A DNA stretch of 64,000 bases from Tribonema minus (taxonomy: Eukaryota; Sar; Xanthophyceae; Tribonematales; Tribonemataceae). The DNA is taken from the NCBI GenBank assembly GCA_017506865.1, contig JAFCMP010000090.1, positions 1,116,001-1,180,000 of the forward strand, given 5' to 3'. The notes beneath the pieces are model-generated. The model did not search any database, was not told the DNA's origin, and was given only the letters and a program-made list of their open reading frames with translations. Position 1 is the first letter of the stretch, and every line of letters begins with the position of its first letter. Made by a program: the position numbers and the translations under genes. This document shows positions 35,844 through 44,926 of this stretch, piece by piece.

Positions 35844-36906
35844 TGTCAGTCGCCGTCAGTTCTTTCCATTGAAACTTGTGGCGGGGGTGAATGTTGTCAA
35901 CATGAATGCTGGTGTAATTCAACGAGTTGTTTAGGCTAGCATGTCCGAGTACCTTGGCCACGAACGCATTCAGCGAGTACGTATGCGGGAGTGTTGCGTT
36001 GAACGCGATGACCGCATAGATGCCGCGAAGGTCGTGAAAATGGTGGCCATCCCCCAGCAGCCGCCGAGCGGCAGTATTGGCAGAGTTTGACCATTTGAGA
36101 TTAACCTCCTTGTTACTCAGGTCATCGGCCGGCTTGCGGTCACGCAGCTTGTTGAGTGCTGCAATGACAGTGCTGCTGTCAATCAGTGTAGGTATACGAA
36201 ACACCTGTGCATCGCATGGAAATGACTTTTTCGCCTGACCAGAGAAGGTCAGAGTTCGATTGTCCTTGCCTGCAATATCAAACTCGGCAGTCTTAAAAAC
36301 CTCTACCATGCGTCGGCCAGACACGAGTCCGATGGCACATGCAACATCGAATGAGTTAGCCCGCGGGTCGCTCAAAATGCTGACACACTTGTCAATGAGC
36401 GCTGAAGCATCGATCTGCATCGAGTTTACGCTCTTCTTTTCCAACGCTTCAGTAGCCTTCTTGGCGAGTGTGTCTCTCTCATTACGCGATAGTGCGAGCT
36501 TCCTGATGTGGTCTGGCAGCAAAGGTAAAGCTGCGATGAGTTCGTCCACGCTCGACACTCCAGAGTAGCTGTTCCACCTGATAGACTTTTGCACCTTGAG
36601 TTTGTCTTTCAAGGGCAGCTCGTGGAACCTGGCAAGCGCTGCTTTTGCTTGCAGCAGCGAGGTGCGCGCCTTTCCCCTAGGAGTGTCAGCTATTTGCTTG
36701 TCAACTTTGCTGAGCGCGTCAGCATAGGCAGCAGGGTATTCTTCACAGTGCTGCTCCAGCTGCATCCATGCATTGCGAATGCAAGACAGGTACGTTGACA
36801 TGGACTTGGGCCATTTTTCTCGCACAAAATCGAGAACACCTTGCCAGTCTTTCGTTTCGTTGAGGTAGCCGGCTAAAAAATCTATGTGATTATTGGTGGC
36901 ACTCAT
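35836..36906 (-). CDS. putative protelomerase (telomere resolvase)
   Basis: A 356-residue tyrosine-recombinase fold. The C-terminal half has the catalytic set in order: SGRRMVEVFKT (first Arg, near residue 198), LTFSGQAKKSFPCDAQ (beta-strand Lys, near 222), HDLRGIYAVIAF (His-x-x-Arg, near 289) and VLGHASLNNSLNYTSI (His near 324 and the Tyr nucleophile near 333). The FSGQAK and IPTL blocks and the LGH spacing look more like the telomere resolvases of phages N15 and phiKO2 than ordinary integrases. Protelomerases cut and rejoin inverted repeats into hairpin ends. If right, this virus may have a linear genome with closed ends. An integrase-like recombinase is the alternative. Confidence 0.6.
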   Translation of the reverse strand: MSATNNHIDFLAGYLNETKDWQGVLDFVREKWPKSMSTYLSCIRNAWMQLEQHCEEYPAAYADALSKVDKQIADTPRGKARTSLLQAKAALARFHELPLKDKLKVQKSIRWNSYSGVSSVDELIAALPLLPDHIRKLALSRNERDTLAKKATEALEKKSVNSMQIDASALIDKCVSILSDPRANSFDVACAIGLVSGRRMVEVFKTAEFDIAGKDNRTLTFSGQAKKSFPCDAQVFRIPTLIDSSTVIAALNKLRDRKPADDLSNKEVNLKWSNSANTAARRLLGDGHHFHDLRGIYAVIAFNATLPHTYSLNAFVAKVLGHASLNNSLNYTSIHVDNIHPRHKFQWKELTATDTK

Positions 36907-37045
36907 TTAACAATTGCTAATATACAATAAATGCGTTGGGAAGCGCTTTAGCGTCTAGGCCTGTCGTTCCGGCGAAATAAAACACGCAATGAGCCTCGCC
37001 AACACCGACACCGCAAAGATGTGTGAACGTACGCGAGCACATAAA

Positions 37046-38470
37046 TTAGCTCGAGTTCCACGCCACAGCAGGAGTGTAGGCAAGGCTGTCAAACGGCGAT
37101 GCAGTCGGCTGACTGACAGCAGCAACAGGGCTAGCATTTGCATGCAGTCTCAGCGCAGCTAGGGCGGGCACAAATGCAGGCTGGTCATTTGCATCTGGAC
37201 ACTTTATTCTTGCCTCGTCATACACTTTCTGTATGTCATCAGCTCTCAGCTCTGCCGCCTGCGCTGCAAACCACAACAAACAAGCCGCACCGTACCCGGG
37301 CTCATGCAGCAGGTGCTTGGCGGCTCTACGCCACTTCATGTAGGCAAAAGCCTTGAAGTTGATATCCTGTGCATGCTGAAGGCTCACACCCATTTGCTGC
37401 AGCGCGTTTACTGCAATGCCAAATGCGTATACCTCAAGCACTGAATGAGCCGGGCTTGCCCCTTTCGTTTTCATTAGCTCGCACCACGCTCGCAGAGCAG
37501 GACCCAACGCTTGCATTGCTGACAGACGAACCTCTGCTACACCATCCAAGACTTCTGGCGCAACTTTGTCAAGAACTGGAATAGCAGCAATGTACGACAA
37601 AACTCGCCCTGCTGGTGAGAACTCAAACGCTTCCACACCAGCAGCAGTAGCAGGGGGTGTAGTTGCCATCTGTTGCGCTATGCCCCCGGCGCTCCAATAG
37701 TGCAGGGCACTAATTATGCCTAGTGTCAAAGTTTGTAACTGATCCACACTAGCTCGAGCGGCTTCGGCTTGGGCCAGCAAATCGAGCCACAATGGCAGTT
37801 CCAGAGGATCCCAGTTCGATGCGGATCCCGTTGCGTGGTGCATGCTCCACTCGCTTGCTGACAGTGGGGCAACCACGACTCTCTGTAGGGATGATTTGCT
37901 GCGCTGATATACACGTCCGTGCAGTCTGGGCAGTGCTCCAGCAATTGCTGAGGCTCTTGATGAGCGCGGCGGACTTTTTGGCAATGGAAGCCGTTTCTTC
38001 TTTGCCCACTTGAACTTTGGACCTGTTGCAGAAACGTTGGATGGTCCCCCATCAGCAGGTGCTTCCAAGCCGTCAAACGACAGTATAGGAGCTGGTGGTG
38101 CCACTCGTTTGGCTGCGCTTGATGCGTTCACCACAATCTGCAAAGGGGTGTTCACCGCAATTAGTGCAGGGGTGCTCGCCGCCCAGTGACGCTGCAGTGC
38201 AGGAATAATAACAGGGGATGCTGTAAGCGGTTTCAAGGCTGGCGTGGCGACTTCTGCTGGCGACTCTGCATCTGAGTCGTCACTGTCACTATCGAAGAAT
38301 GCATGAGTGGCTGGATCCATCGGATCGAAGAAACGACGACGTATGCGCCACATGATTACGCACACTAACGCAACAAATTTAACCGACAGCTCCACATCAA
38401 TGACATGAGCTGCAAGCGTTAGCTGCACGAGGTTAATGCGTCTCCAACGGCTAGCAGCATTGAGCACCAT
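37046..38470 (-). CDS. hypothetical membrane-anchored protein, 474 aa
   Basis: The N-terminus has a hydrophobic helix (VKFVALVCVIMWRIRRR) followed by an acidic stretch (FDSDSDDSDAESPAE), then a long Ala/Pro-rich and helical body. It may be a type-II or signal-anchored protein with a large soluble domain. No known motif. Its start overlaps the end of the gene at 38451 by 20 bases. Confidence 0.55.
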   Translation of the reverse strand: MVLNAASRWRRINLVQLTLAAHVIDVELSVKFVALVCVIMWRIRRRFFDPMDPATHAFFDSDSDDSDAESPAEVATPALKPLTASPVIIPALQRHWAASTPALIAVNTPLQIVVNASSAAKRVAPPAPILSFDGLEAPADGGPSNVSATGPKFKWAKKKRLPLPKSPPRSSRASAIAGALPRLHGRVYQRSKSSLQRVVVAPLSASEWSMHHATGSASNWDPLELPLWLDLLAQAEAARASVDQLQTLTLGIISALHYWSAGGIAQQMATTPPATAAGVEAFEFSPAGRVLSYIAAIPVLDKVAPEVLDGVAEVRLSAMQALGPALRAWCELMKTKGASPAHSVLEVYAFGIAVNALQQMGVSLQHAQDINFKAFAYMKWRRAAKHLLHEPGYGAACLLWFAAQAAELRADDIQKVYDEARIKCPDANDQPAFVPALAALRLHANASPVAAVSQPTASPFDSLAYTPAVAWNSS

Positions 38471-39236
38471 TGTAAACTTGCCCTGCTCCTTTCTTGCTCA
38501 GGAGTGACCTGACATAGAACACGGCAAAGTCAGTTTCCTGCTGCGTTAGCCCATTTTCATTGTCAAACTCTGCACTGCAGAAGTCGTCGAGGATCTTCAG
38601 TGCAACCCTGTTGACAACCTGTGCAGATGTTGCGCCTTTCTTCCGCTTGCGTGGCTTGGTTTTTCTCATTTCAGGAGGATAAACAGAGACCTTGACACCG
38701 TTGGTCAGTGTCTGCCTTATGGAAGTCAACGCCCACAGTATGATGTCACTTGACGCATTTAGTTGCTCCTCTGCCAGCTCCATCACTGTCTGCTCATCGT
38801 CACAATCAGCACAAATGTGAGCTACATCGTGTAGAGTCGGTAGCTCGTGAGAGTCATATTGTAGATCTGCGTTCAACATCATGCAAGCAATGAATCGGGA
38901 ACGCAGAGAGCGGTACATGTGTGGTGCGTGGAAGAATACCTTGTCGGATCCTATGGGATCGTCAGAGGTCCTTGGACTGTGTTGTGAGGAGCAGCAAGGC
39001 GTGCTGGAAGCGTTGGACACGCCGCCTTTTGAGTCAGTACAAGCGGTAGAGCACGAGAGGGTGTGCCGCTTCTCATCAGAATATGAGCTTTGGTTTGAAT
39101 TTTGTGTACCTTGAGACCCTGATGCGCCAGAGCTGCTCTCACCTGATGAAGACTCATTAGAGCAGCCATCATCACTGTCGGTCCAGTCGCTTCCCAAACC
39201 TGCTACGTCAATATGCAAACTGACTTCCTTCCTCAT
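38451..39236 (-). CDS. hypothetical protein, 261 aa, with duplicated 5' end elsewhere
   Basis: The N-terminal 90 residues are Ser/Gly/Asp-rich (SSSGESSSGASGS) and the rest is helical with a basic patch (KTKPRKRKKG). Function unknown. The first 45 codons recur at 41535-41670 in a degraded copy on the far side of a nuclease-like gene. The intact gene lies here. Confidence 0.6.
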   Translation of the reverse strand: MRKEVSLHIDVAGLGSDWTDSDDGCSNESSSGESSSGASGSQGTQNSNQSSYSDEKRHTLSCSTACTDSKGGVSNASSTPCCSSQHSPRTSDDPIGSDKVFFHAPHMYRSLRSRFIACMMLNADLQYDSHELPTLHDVAHICADCDDEQTVMELAEEQLNASSDIILWALTSIRQTLTNGVKVSVYPPEMRKTKPRKRKKGATSAQVVNRVALKILDDFCSAEFDNENGLTQQETDFAVFYVRSLLSKKGAGQVYNGAQCC

Positions 39237-39290
39237 GTACTTGTAACAAGAGTGGACAAAGATTTATTTCACTGCTGTTGGTGCGCACAT
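39102..39290. repeat. left copy of a 190-bp direct duplication
   Basis: Matches 41535-41724 over about 190 bp with more mismatches than the Fanzor duplication (roughly 83% by eye). It covers the 5' coding end of the 38451 gene plus its upstream sequence. A nuclease-like gene lies between the two copies. Confidence 0.8.
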
Positions 39291-39593
39291 GTATCAAGAC
39301 TGAAAGGTTCACTTTGAACTCTAAAACTTGCAGTCAAACTTTGGTTAGTACCTCACAATGCTCAATGCGCATCACGATGACAAAAGCACAGCAGTGTACC
39401 GATAACAACTGCAGACTGAAAAGTCGGATTTCATTTGGGGTAACAAGCTGCAGAAGGCGTGGCCTCATTGTGGACACTTCTTCCAGCATCTTTTCTACTG
39501 GCGGTCCGGTAAGGCAACATTTGTCTGATGCCGGTAGGGCTGGACACCGACATCATTTGGTGGTAATATTGCCAGTCCCAGAGTCTTCACTGG

Positions 39594-40961
39594 TCAATCG
39601 CATTCCACGTCTGGAGTCATGAGGCACATCACCATTGCGACCAAGGTCTCCTTCGCGTCAGGCTCTGAAAAACTGACCATGTTGCACAGAACCTCCTCGT
39701 TGTTGGTTTTGGACCAGCTGAAGGTCTTTCGCTCAACTTGGACTTCGCGTTCCGCATAAACATCCGTGGCTGATATGACTGACACACCTGTGCGGTTTCC
39801 ATCTTCATCTTTATAGAATGCAAACACCAGATCGCAGTGCACATGGTGGGGGTGCCTACCCAGTTCGAACTGAAATCCACCATTGTTGATGGAGGCAGTT
39901 TTGACACTGATGCGGATGTCTCGTTCGTATAAGCTCCACACGACATCAACTGTCTCATTCTGTCTCTTCGGTGCTCGCAGTGACTGAAACCCAACCAGAT
40001 CAGCAAGAGCCTTGATGTTGAGCACCTCTGATGCATGCTTTTCAGTCACGCACGTGTTCGGGGTTCCAGGCTCCATGGCGAACCACAGTTGCTCACTCTG
40101 CCACATTGTCCTCTCCTGAACAAAGTTGATGAACATCTCGCGCATACGGCAAAGCCGTGCTTCATCATCGAAGCCGACGACGTAGCGATTGTCACCGTAC
40201 TTGTCATTCTTGTCTTTCCGAGGATAAGGTCGTAGGCTGGTGCAAGGTAGGTCGGCGGCAGATCTGTATAAAAAAATCTCTTCTACTACGACCTCCGGGA
40301 CGGCGTCAAATGTTTTCATCTCTTCAAGAGCTGCATCTCTGTCAGCGATTGTGAAGATTACGCCGAGCAGAATGTGCCCCTCATAGCACCCTCCTGCCTC
40401 TCCGTCTTTTTTGTCTACATGCAAGTCAACCCTTGTGTCCCCGCCCCCGGTACCACTTTTGGCCTGGCAGCCAGCGTACAATGAGTTTTCGCTCACCTTC
40501 ACTTGCATCTGAAGGTCACCTCCTAAACCGTCTGGGAGGGGTGCAGTCTCCACTAGTCCGTCTGGGTCGAGGATGAGCAGCGCGGCATTGATAGCGCTTG
40601 CTTCGTGCCAGTGTCTCTGGCCCAGGTCAAGATCTATCATTGTCTCTGACTTCTTTGCACTTGTTGCCGCTTTCTCTTCCTCTGACGGAGCATCCGGTCT
40701 GTGGTGACCGCTCATGATGTCGTTCAATCTTATCGGGTCCCTGCCGAAGATGCGAAGCTTCCGCCAGCTGGGCAGAACTGGCACCTGTGCATTCCACGCG
40801 GCCTCATCCTCTATGACTTTGAATCCACGTTCCTCGGCCTCCGCGACAGCCTTGTCATATGAATACGGCCCCTCTGTTACCCGCTCCTTTTTCCTCGATT
40901 TCTTGCGCGCCTTGGCCTCTTCATTCAGCGCTGCGCGTGTCTTGGACTGTGTGGCAACCAT
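39594..40961 (-). CDS. putative nuclease-like protein with two D...VK blocks
   Basis: A 456-residue protein from ATG 40959-40961 (an ATG at 41208 would add 83 residues). After a basic N-terminus (KARKKSRKKERV) it has two similar blocks: GGDLQMQVKVSEN and, later, VDVVWSLYERDIRISVKTAS followed by HCDLVFAFYKDEDG. Each resembles the core of a PD-(D/E)XK nuclease (acid strand, then V-K). I do not know a family with this exact arrangement. It lies in a segment bracketed by a neighbour-gene duplication, like the Fanzor island, which suggests a selfish homing-type gene. Confidence 0.45.
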   Translation of the reverse strand: MVATQSKTRAALNEEAKARKKSRKKERVTEGPYSYDKAVAEAEERGFKVIEDEAAWNAQVPVLPSWRKLRIFGRDPIRLNDIMSGHHRPDAPSEEEKAATSAKKSETMIDLDLGQRHWHEASAINAALLILDPDGLVETAPLPDGLGGDLQMQVKVSENSLYAGCQAKSGTGGGDTRVDLHVDKKDGEAGGCYEGHILLGVIFTIADRDAALEEMKTFDAVPEVVVEEIFLYRSAADLPCTSLRPYPRKDKNDKYGDNRYVVGFDDEARLCRMREMFINFVQERTMWQSEQLWFAMEPGTPNTCVTEKHASEVLNIKALADLVGFQSLRAPKRQNETVDVVWSLYERDIRISVKTASINNGGFQFELGRHPHHVHCDLVFAFYKDEDGNRTGVSVISATDVYAEREVQVERKTFSWSKTNNEEVLCNMVSFSEPDAKETLVAMVMCLMTPDVECD

Positions 40962-41534
40962 ATCGCGTGTTTCAGCGGTTGGTTTGTGTGAGAGTGAGTG
41001 ACAGTATGTGCACGCTTCACATCTGTGATATTTATTGCGCGAATCACAGCGCGCAATATTTAAAATATACGAATCTCCCATGAATTTAAACCTTTGCTCT
41101 GCAAATCGAAAACCCTCAGCGGTGTACAAATACAAATATTGTAGTTGAACGCGTTGAGGAGCAATTCTAAATAGCTGTACACTACGCACGTGTGCAAATG
41201 ATGCTGACATATAATGCTGCAGCTCTGAAGCTCATTAGTTCGAACACTAGTGGACTCGATAGTGAATTTTACATATTATGCACGAATCTCTTGATTCAAC
41301 CGTCAAGTTCGAATTTGCTCTGCAAAATACGGCTCACAGCGAGCACATCTACAAAGCATGACTGAAAAAGATTACACGGAGAGTCTTTGTACAATAAGTA
41401 CATTCAACAAGGGGCCCGCCTCACCTGCACAAAATCATGCAAGCTCCTGAAGCATTGATTTGCATAAGTGGGAGACCCTGTGTTCTGCGTGCCATGTGTT
41501 GTTGTATTGTCAAGCCTTACTGTGCACTACTTTA
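40962..41534. other. 573-base upstream region of the nuclease-like gene
   Basis: No convincing gene if the nuclease starts at 40961. It contains TTTATTGCGCGAATCAC with an echoing GCGCGCAATATTT (41030-41065), CGAATCTC at 41070-41077 and 41283-41290, and an A/T-rich tract. A GCGCG/AT-rich element of similar look lies upstream of the EsV-1-7 nuclease at 51090-51125. Probably promoter sequence. Confidence 0.4.
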
Positions 41535-41670
41535 TTTGTGTACTTTGAGAGCCGGATGCGCCAGAGCAGCTCTCACCAGATGAGGTCTCATCAGAGCAGC
41601 CATCATCACTGTCGCTCCAGTCGCTTCCCAACCCTGCAACGTCAATGTACAAACTGACTATTTTCCTCAT
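41527..41670 (-). pseudogene. duplicated 5' fragment of the 38451 gene
   Basis: A reverse-strand fragment of 47 codons starting MRKIVSLYIDVAGLGSDW, nearly the same as the start of the intact gene (MRKEVSLHIDVAGLGSDW). It runs in frame to a stop just past the edge of the duplicated block, so it is a truncated copy. It may still be translated as a peptide. Confidence 0.6.
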
Positions 41671-41724
41671 GCGTGTGTAACAAGAGTTAACAATATTTAT
41701 TTCACTGCTGGTGATGCACAGACA
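41535..41724. repeat. right copy of the 190-bp direct duplication
   Basis: Partner of 39102-39290. It ends just before the EGF-like gene at 41787. Confidence 0.8.
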
Positions 41725-41786
41725 TATTGAGATTTATGCAACGAAGCGAGTGATGTGTGGTTGCGCAAAGTTAAAAATCATCACTC

Positions 41787-42146
41787 ATGTACTGTGTGCA
41801 AAGTATGCTGAGCCTTATGCTTTTGCTTATGGCAGTCAATGCAAGCTTCCTAAGGTTTGGCAAAGTGATGGTGTGCCCTGACGGAGAGGAATCATGCGGG
41901 CGGTACATTGACGTTGATGGTTGGTTTGATGATTATATGTGCTGTGAACAGGGCCAATTTTGTGATGATGATGGCCCTGGCGGAAGCGGGGTGTTATCAA
42001 CATGCCTCTTTGGCTCGTGTCATAACATCCAGTGCCACAACGGCGGCGACTGCCAGGACGTAGGCGCCTGGTGGGGTGATGAGGGGAAATATCAATGCGT
42101 CTGTCCGCCGCACACACAAGGATGGCATTGCGAGTACACAACATGA
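41787..42146 (+). CDS. secreted EGF-like domain protein
   Basis: A 119-residue protein with an N-terminal signal peptide (MLSLMLLLMAVNAS) and a Cys-rich body. The C-terminal part is an EGF module: IQCHNGGDCQDVG and YQCVCPPHTQGWHCE (six Cys in C-x-C-x-C ... C-x-C ... C order). The middle has acidic CCEQGQFCDDDG. Secreted EGF-like proteins are known in poxviruses as growth factors; here the role is unknown. Confidence 0.65.
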   Translation: MYCVQSMLSLMLLLMAVNASFLRFGKVMVCPDGEESCGRYIDVDGWFDDYMCCEQGQFCDDDGPGGSGVLSTCLFGSCHNIQCHNGGDCQDVGAWWGDEGKYQCVCPPHTQGWHCEYTT

Positions 42147-42192
42147 CACCTCGTCCACATGCAGACTAGTTTAACATTTCCTGGTCACCACA

Positions 42193-42441
42193 CTACTTTA
42201 GTTTAAGAGCTTTCATGAGTTTCTTGTTGCGATGCGTTGTGCGGTTAGCGGTGACCGCTGGCCTGAGATCTTTTAGCTTCTTGACTTCAATGCCTCTGTC
42301 CTTTCTGATCATGAACCTCTGTAAGTTGTCTGAGTCTCTCTGGGTTTTCAGGCTCACTTTTGTGACAGGTGGGCGTCCGCTCTTGAGCGGCACTGACCCC
42401 CTTGTCGAAACGTTCCTCTCTCGAATGGTGAGGGAAAACAT
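42193..42441 (-). CDS. small basic protein, 82 aa
   Basis: A Lys/Arg-rich peptide from ATG 42439-42441, ending KKLMKALKLK. It has no motif but reads like a nucleic-acid-binding or structural protein. The opposite strand has a hydrophobic frame over the same bases, which is less convincing. It ends shortly after the EGF-like gene, convergent with it. Confidence 0.5.
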   Translation of the reverse strand: MFSLTIRERNVSTRGSVPLKSGRPPVTKVSLKTQRDSDNLQRFMIRKDRGIEVKKLKDLRPAVTANRTTHRNKKLMKALKLK

Positions 42442-42524
42442 GAGCGTTTATATATGGTTGTGATGCGATGGATCGCTCTTACTTAGTGACAATATATTAA
42501 ACTGCACACAGTAAATTCAGCGAA

Positions 42525-43832
42525 TTAACCGATCTCTATATTGATCTCATCGTCATTGTCATCATCCATGTCATGGTTTTGTGCTTCTGAGAAGATGTTG
42601 TGGAGGAGGATGTTATTTGATGCAAATGCCATGTCAGTAGGCGACTGTCCGGCAAGGTTGCGTGTGTAACGGCAGATGGCGTCGCATGCGGCTACATATG
42701 TCTTTGTAAAGTTGACATTCTGGTGCTTCACAGACACATGCAGCGGATTCTCTCCCTGAAAATCTGTTGTGCTGAGGTTTTGAGATGCTTGGATCAATAA
42801 CGTGGTGATGGCAGGGGGAGACGCACGGGCTGCAATGTGCAGCGGCGTCTGACCCAACAGGTTTGCCAGATCGGCTGACGCTGAATGACACATCAGCGTG
42901 TACACCATAGCCACGTCATTGAGCCTTGTCGAGAAATGCAGTGCGCTTTCCGACGCATTGTCTGTAGCATCAACATGGCCGCCTGCAAGGATGAGTTTGT
43001 TGGCGATGATCGTGTTCTTTGCTAAACTTGCAAAGTGGAGAGGGGTCTGCCCAAATTGTGTCCGTAAGCGGGGATTGGCTCCAGCTGCCAGCAGTATGCT
43101 TACGGCCTCAGCATCACCACGAGCTGTGGCGTGGTGTAAAGCAGTAGTGCCGTCCTCACATCGAATGTGCACGACGCGCTGAAAGTTCTGTATCCTCTCA
43201 CGCATGCCTCCGTAGTCGCTGTCTGCTAGGCAGTCCATCAGACAGTCCAACTCTTCTTCAGGGTCAAAGTCAGTTCCACGTGAAGAACCATCATGGATGC
43301 CAATCGGGTTGCCTGCTGTGCCTAGTGTAGCTGGCATTGTAGGTGTGATCACCGGTGGCTGACCTGCAGTCAGTGCTGGCATGTTCAATAAGCCAAACAA
43401 GTTCTCTGTCAATCGAAGAGCATTTTGTGCAAAGGCTGCATTTGCAACAGCTGTGCCGCCCCCCGCTCCTACCATGTTCTCCATGCCTGGTACGTTGAAT
43501 ATGCTAAAGGACATGGACTCTGTGGCATTTCGTGGAGCATTTGGCACGTTGGCATCAGCTGGCTGCTGTGGCACCACCGGCTGACCGACGCCCGGTACTG
43601 GCATTAGCGGCGTTCTGCAGTTAGGACAAGTCGTCGGGTTACCCCGCCTGCTTTGAGTCTGATTCCATCTCAGCAGGCAGGCCAAGTGGAACGCGTGACC
43701 GCAGTTCGTGGTCACCATTGCACCAGTCGACAACTGACATATGGGGCATGGCTCGGGCAAGGGCGGTGATGCGTCTGCATCAGTGTCTGCTGCTGCGTTC
43801 ACGGAAACTGCAGGGCTTGTCTCTTCCGACAT
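42525..43832 (-). CDS. RING-H2 plus ankyrin repeat protein
   Basis: A 435-residue protein. The N-terminus has a RING-H2 finger (CPICQLSTG, CGHAFHLACLLRW, CPNCRTPL). After a low-complexity linker come at least five ankyrin repeats (for example DGTTALHHATARGDAEAV, GQTPLHFASLAKN and GQTPLHIAARASPP). The fusion fits a viral E3 ubiquitin ligase that uses ankyrin repeats to bind its target. The last residues are acidic (DMDDDNDDEIN). ATG 43830-43832. Confidence 0.8.
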   Translation of the reverse strand: MSEETSPAVSVNAAADTDADASPPLPEPCPICQLSTGAMVTTNCGHAFHLACLLRWNQTQSRRGNPTTCPNCRTPLMPVPGVGQPVVPQQPADANVPNAPRNATESMSFSIFNVPGMENMVGAGGGTAVANAAFAQNALRLTENLFGLLNMPALTAGQPPVITPTMPATLGTAGNPIGIHDGSSRGTDFDPEEELDCLMDCLADSDYGGMRERIQNFQRVVHIRCEDGTTALHHATARGDAEAVSILLAAGANPRLRTQFGQTPLHFASLAKNTIIANKLILAGGHVDATDNASESALHFSTRLNDVAMVYTLMCHSASADLANLLGQTPLHIAARASPPAITTLLIQASQNLSTTDFQGENPLHVSVKHQNVNFTKTYVAACDAICRYTRNLAGQSPTDMAFASNNILLHNIFSEAQNHDMDDDNDDEINIEIG

Positions 43833-43930
43833 GTCCTGCTCAATTATGCGGTTGCGCTATCATAACATTTTATTTGTGTCTCACTGCACACTTTGCTGTT
43901 CTTTTTGTTGCTCTGGTATCGTAAGCTTCG

Positions 43931-44926
43931 ATGCACTACCTCTACAGGTTCTTCAGCACCTTCACGGGGCGCACGTCACAGCAAGCATTCAACACATGGA
44001 TGTCCTCGCACGCACCAAAGCGGGGAGACGTCCGCAACAGGCGAGCTTTGCACTTGCAGCACATTGAGTGTGCCGGGTACTCGGGTTGCTCTATCGATGA
44101 AGCTTGCCGTAGCTTCTTCTTTCAAGTGTTGGGAGTAGCAGAGAATGGGCGAGGGCAGAAATTCACTGTATGTGATGCAGCAGCTCTCAAACTGAGTCAC
44201 ACTCTCAGGTTTTGCGTCAACGGTATGAGAAACCGTGGGAGCTATGGAATTGTACTGAGTGGGATGACTCTGCAAGGTGAGCATGTGGTCATCAAAGTGT
44301 CCAACTTGAGCCCCGGGAAGGGCGTTACAGTGCACGGGGATGAGTGGTTTCCCACCAAAGTATCGAACTTTGAGCACGAAGTGAACATGCTAGCAGCTCT
44401 CAATTTGTGTATGCAAGGTGCTGTCCCGCAGCTGCTGGAGTCAGGCATACTTAAGGCAGGGCCAAGTGCCGTGTTTGGCACCATGCTTTTGGAGGACGTT
44501 GGCACTGTCAATCTGCACACGTACCTGTCTAGCAAAACCAGTACGGATCACATGCGCTCGATGATAGTGCGTATGTGCGGCGCAGCGCTGCGTGAGTTTC
44601 ACGGCAAAGGCTTCTGTCACGGCGACCTCCACACCGGCAACGTCATGGTGTGTAGTGGCGACTGTATCAAGTTCATTGATTTGGCGAGGTGCATGTTCTC
44701 TGACTCTGAGCAGATGAGGCTATTCGACCTTGCAATGATTCTAAACGCCATTGATGATGTGAGTGCGCACCACGCACAAAGTCTATGCCATGAGCTACTG
44801 TCATCATACCACAGAGGGGGCCCTCATTCTACTTCAGTAGATGAATACATGATGACAGCAGAGGAACTCAATGAGATGAGGGCTTCTTACACAAGCGCTC
44901 TCAAAGCGTGGCGTAAAGGGGCATGA
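43931..44926 (+). CDS. protein-kinase-like protein
   Basis: A 331-residue protein with kinase features: a glycine-loop-like stretch NRGSYGIVLSG, HVVIKVSNL (the ATP-anchoring Lys), an Asp in the catalytic loop FCHGDLHTGNVMV (H-x-D-x4-N) and IKFIDLARC in place of the DFG. The HGDLHTGN form resembles Bud32/RIO or phosphotransferase-type kinases. The C-terminal third is helical. It could phosphorylate proteins or small molecules. Its stop overlaps the next gene (ATGA). Confidence 0.65.
   Translation: MHYLYRFFSTFTGRTSQQAFNTWMSSHAPKRGDVRNRRALHLQHIECAGYSGCSIDEACRSFFFQVLGVAENGRGQKFTVCDAAALKLSHTLRFCVNGMRNRGSYGIVLSGMTLQGEHVVIKVSNLSPGKGVTVHGDEWFPTKVSNFEHEVNMLAALNLCMQGAVPQLLESGILKAGPSAVFGTMLLEDVGTVNLHTYLSSKTSTDHMRSMIVRMCGAALREFHGKGFCHGDLHTGNVMVCSGDCIKFIDLARCMFSDSEQMRLFDLAMILNAIDDVSAHHAQSLCHELLSSYHRGGPHSTSVDEYMMTAEELNEMRASYTSALKAWRKGA

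Larger units (their letters stand above)
39291..41534. mobile_element. putative nuclease island, 2.2 kb
   Basis: A segment between two copies of a gene-end duplication, carrying one reverse-strand nuclease-like gene (39594-40961) and about 570 bp of upstream non-coding DNA with CGAATCTC words. The layout mirrors the Fanzor island. No inverted repeats were spotted at its ends. The call rests on the flanking duplication and the gene's look; homing-type spread is inferred. Confidence 0.45.

Noticed and set aside
42215-42463. Forward hydrophobic frame
   Set aside because: It is antisense to the basic protein gene, which has the more even composition and a natural end.
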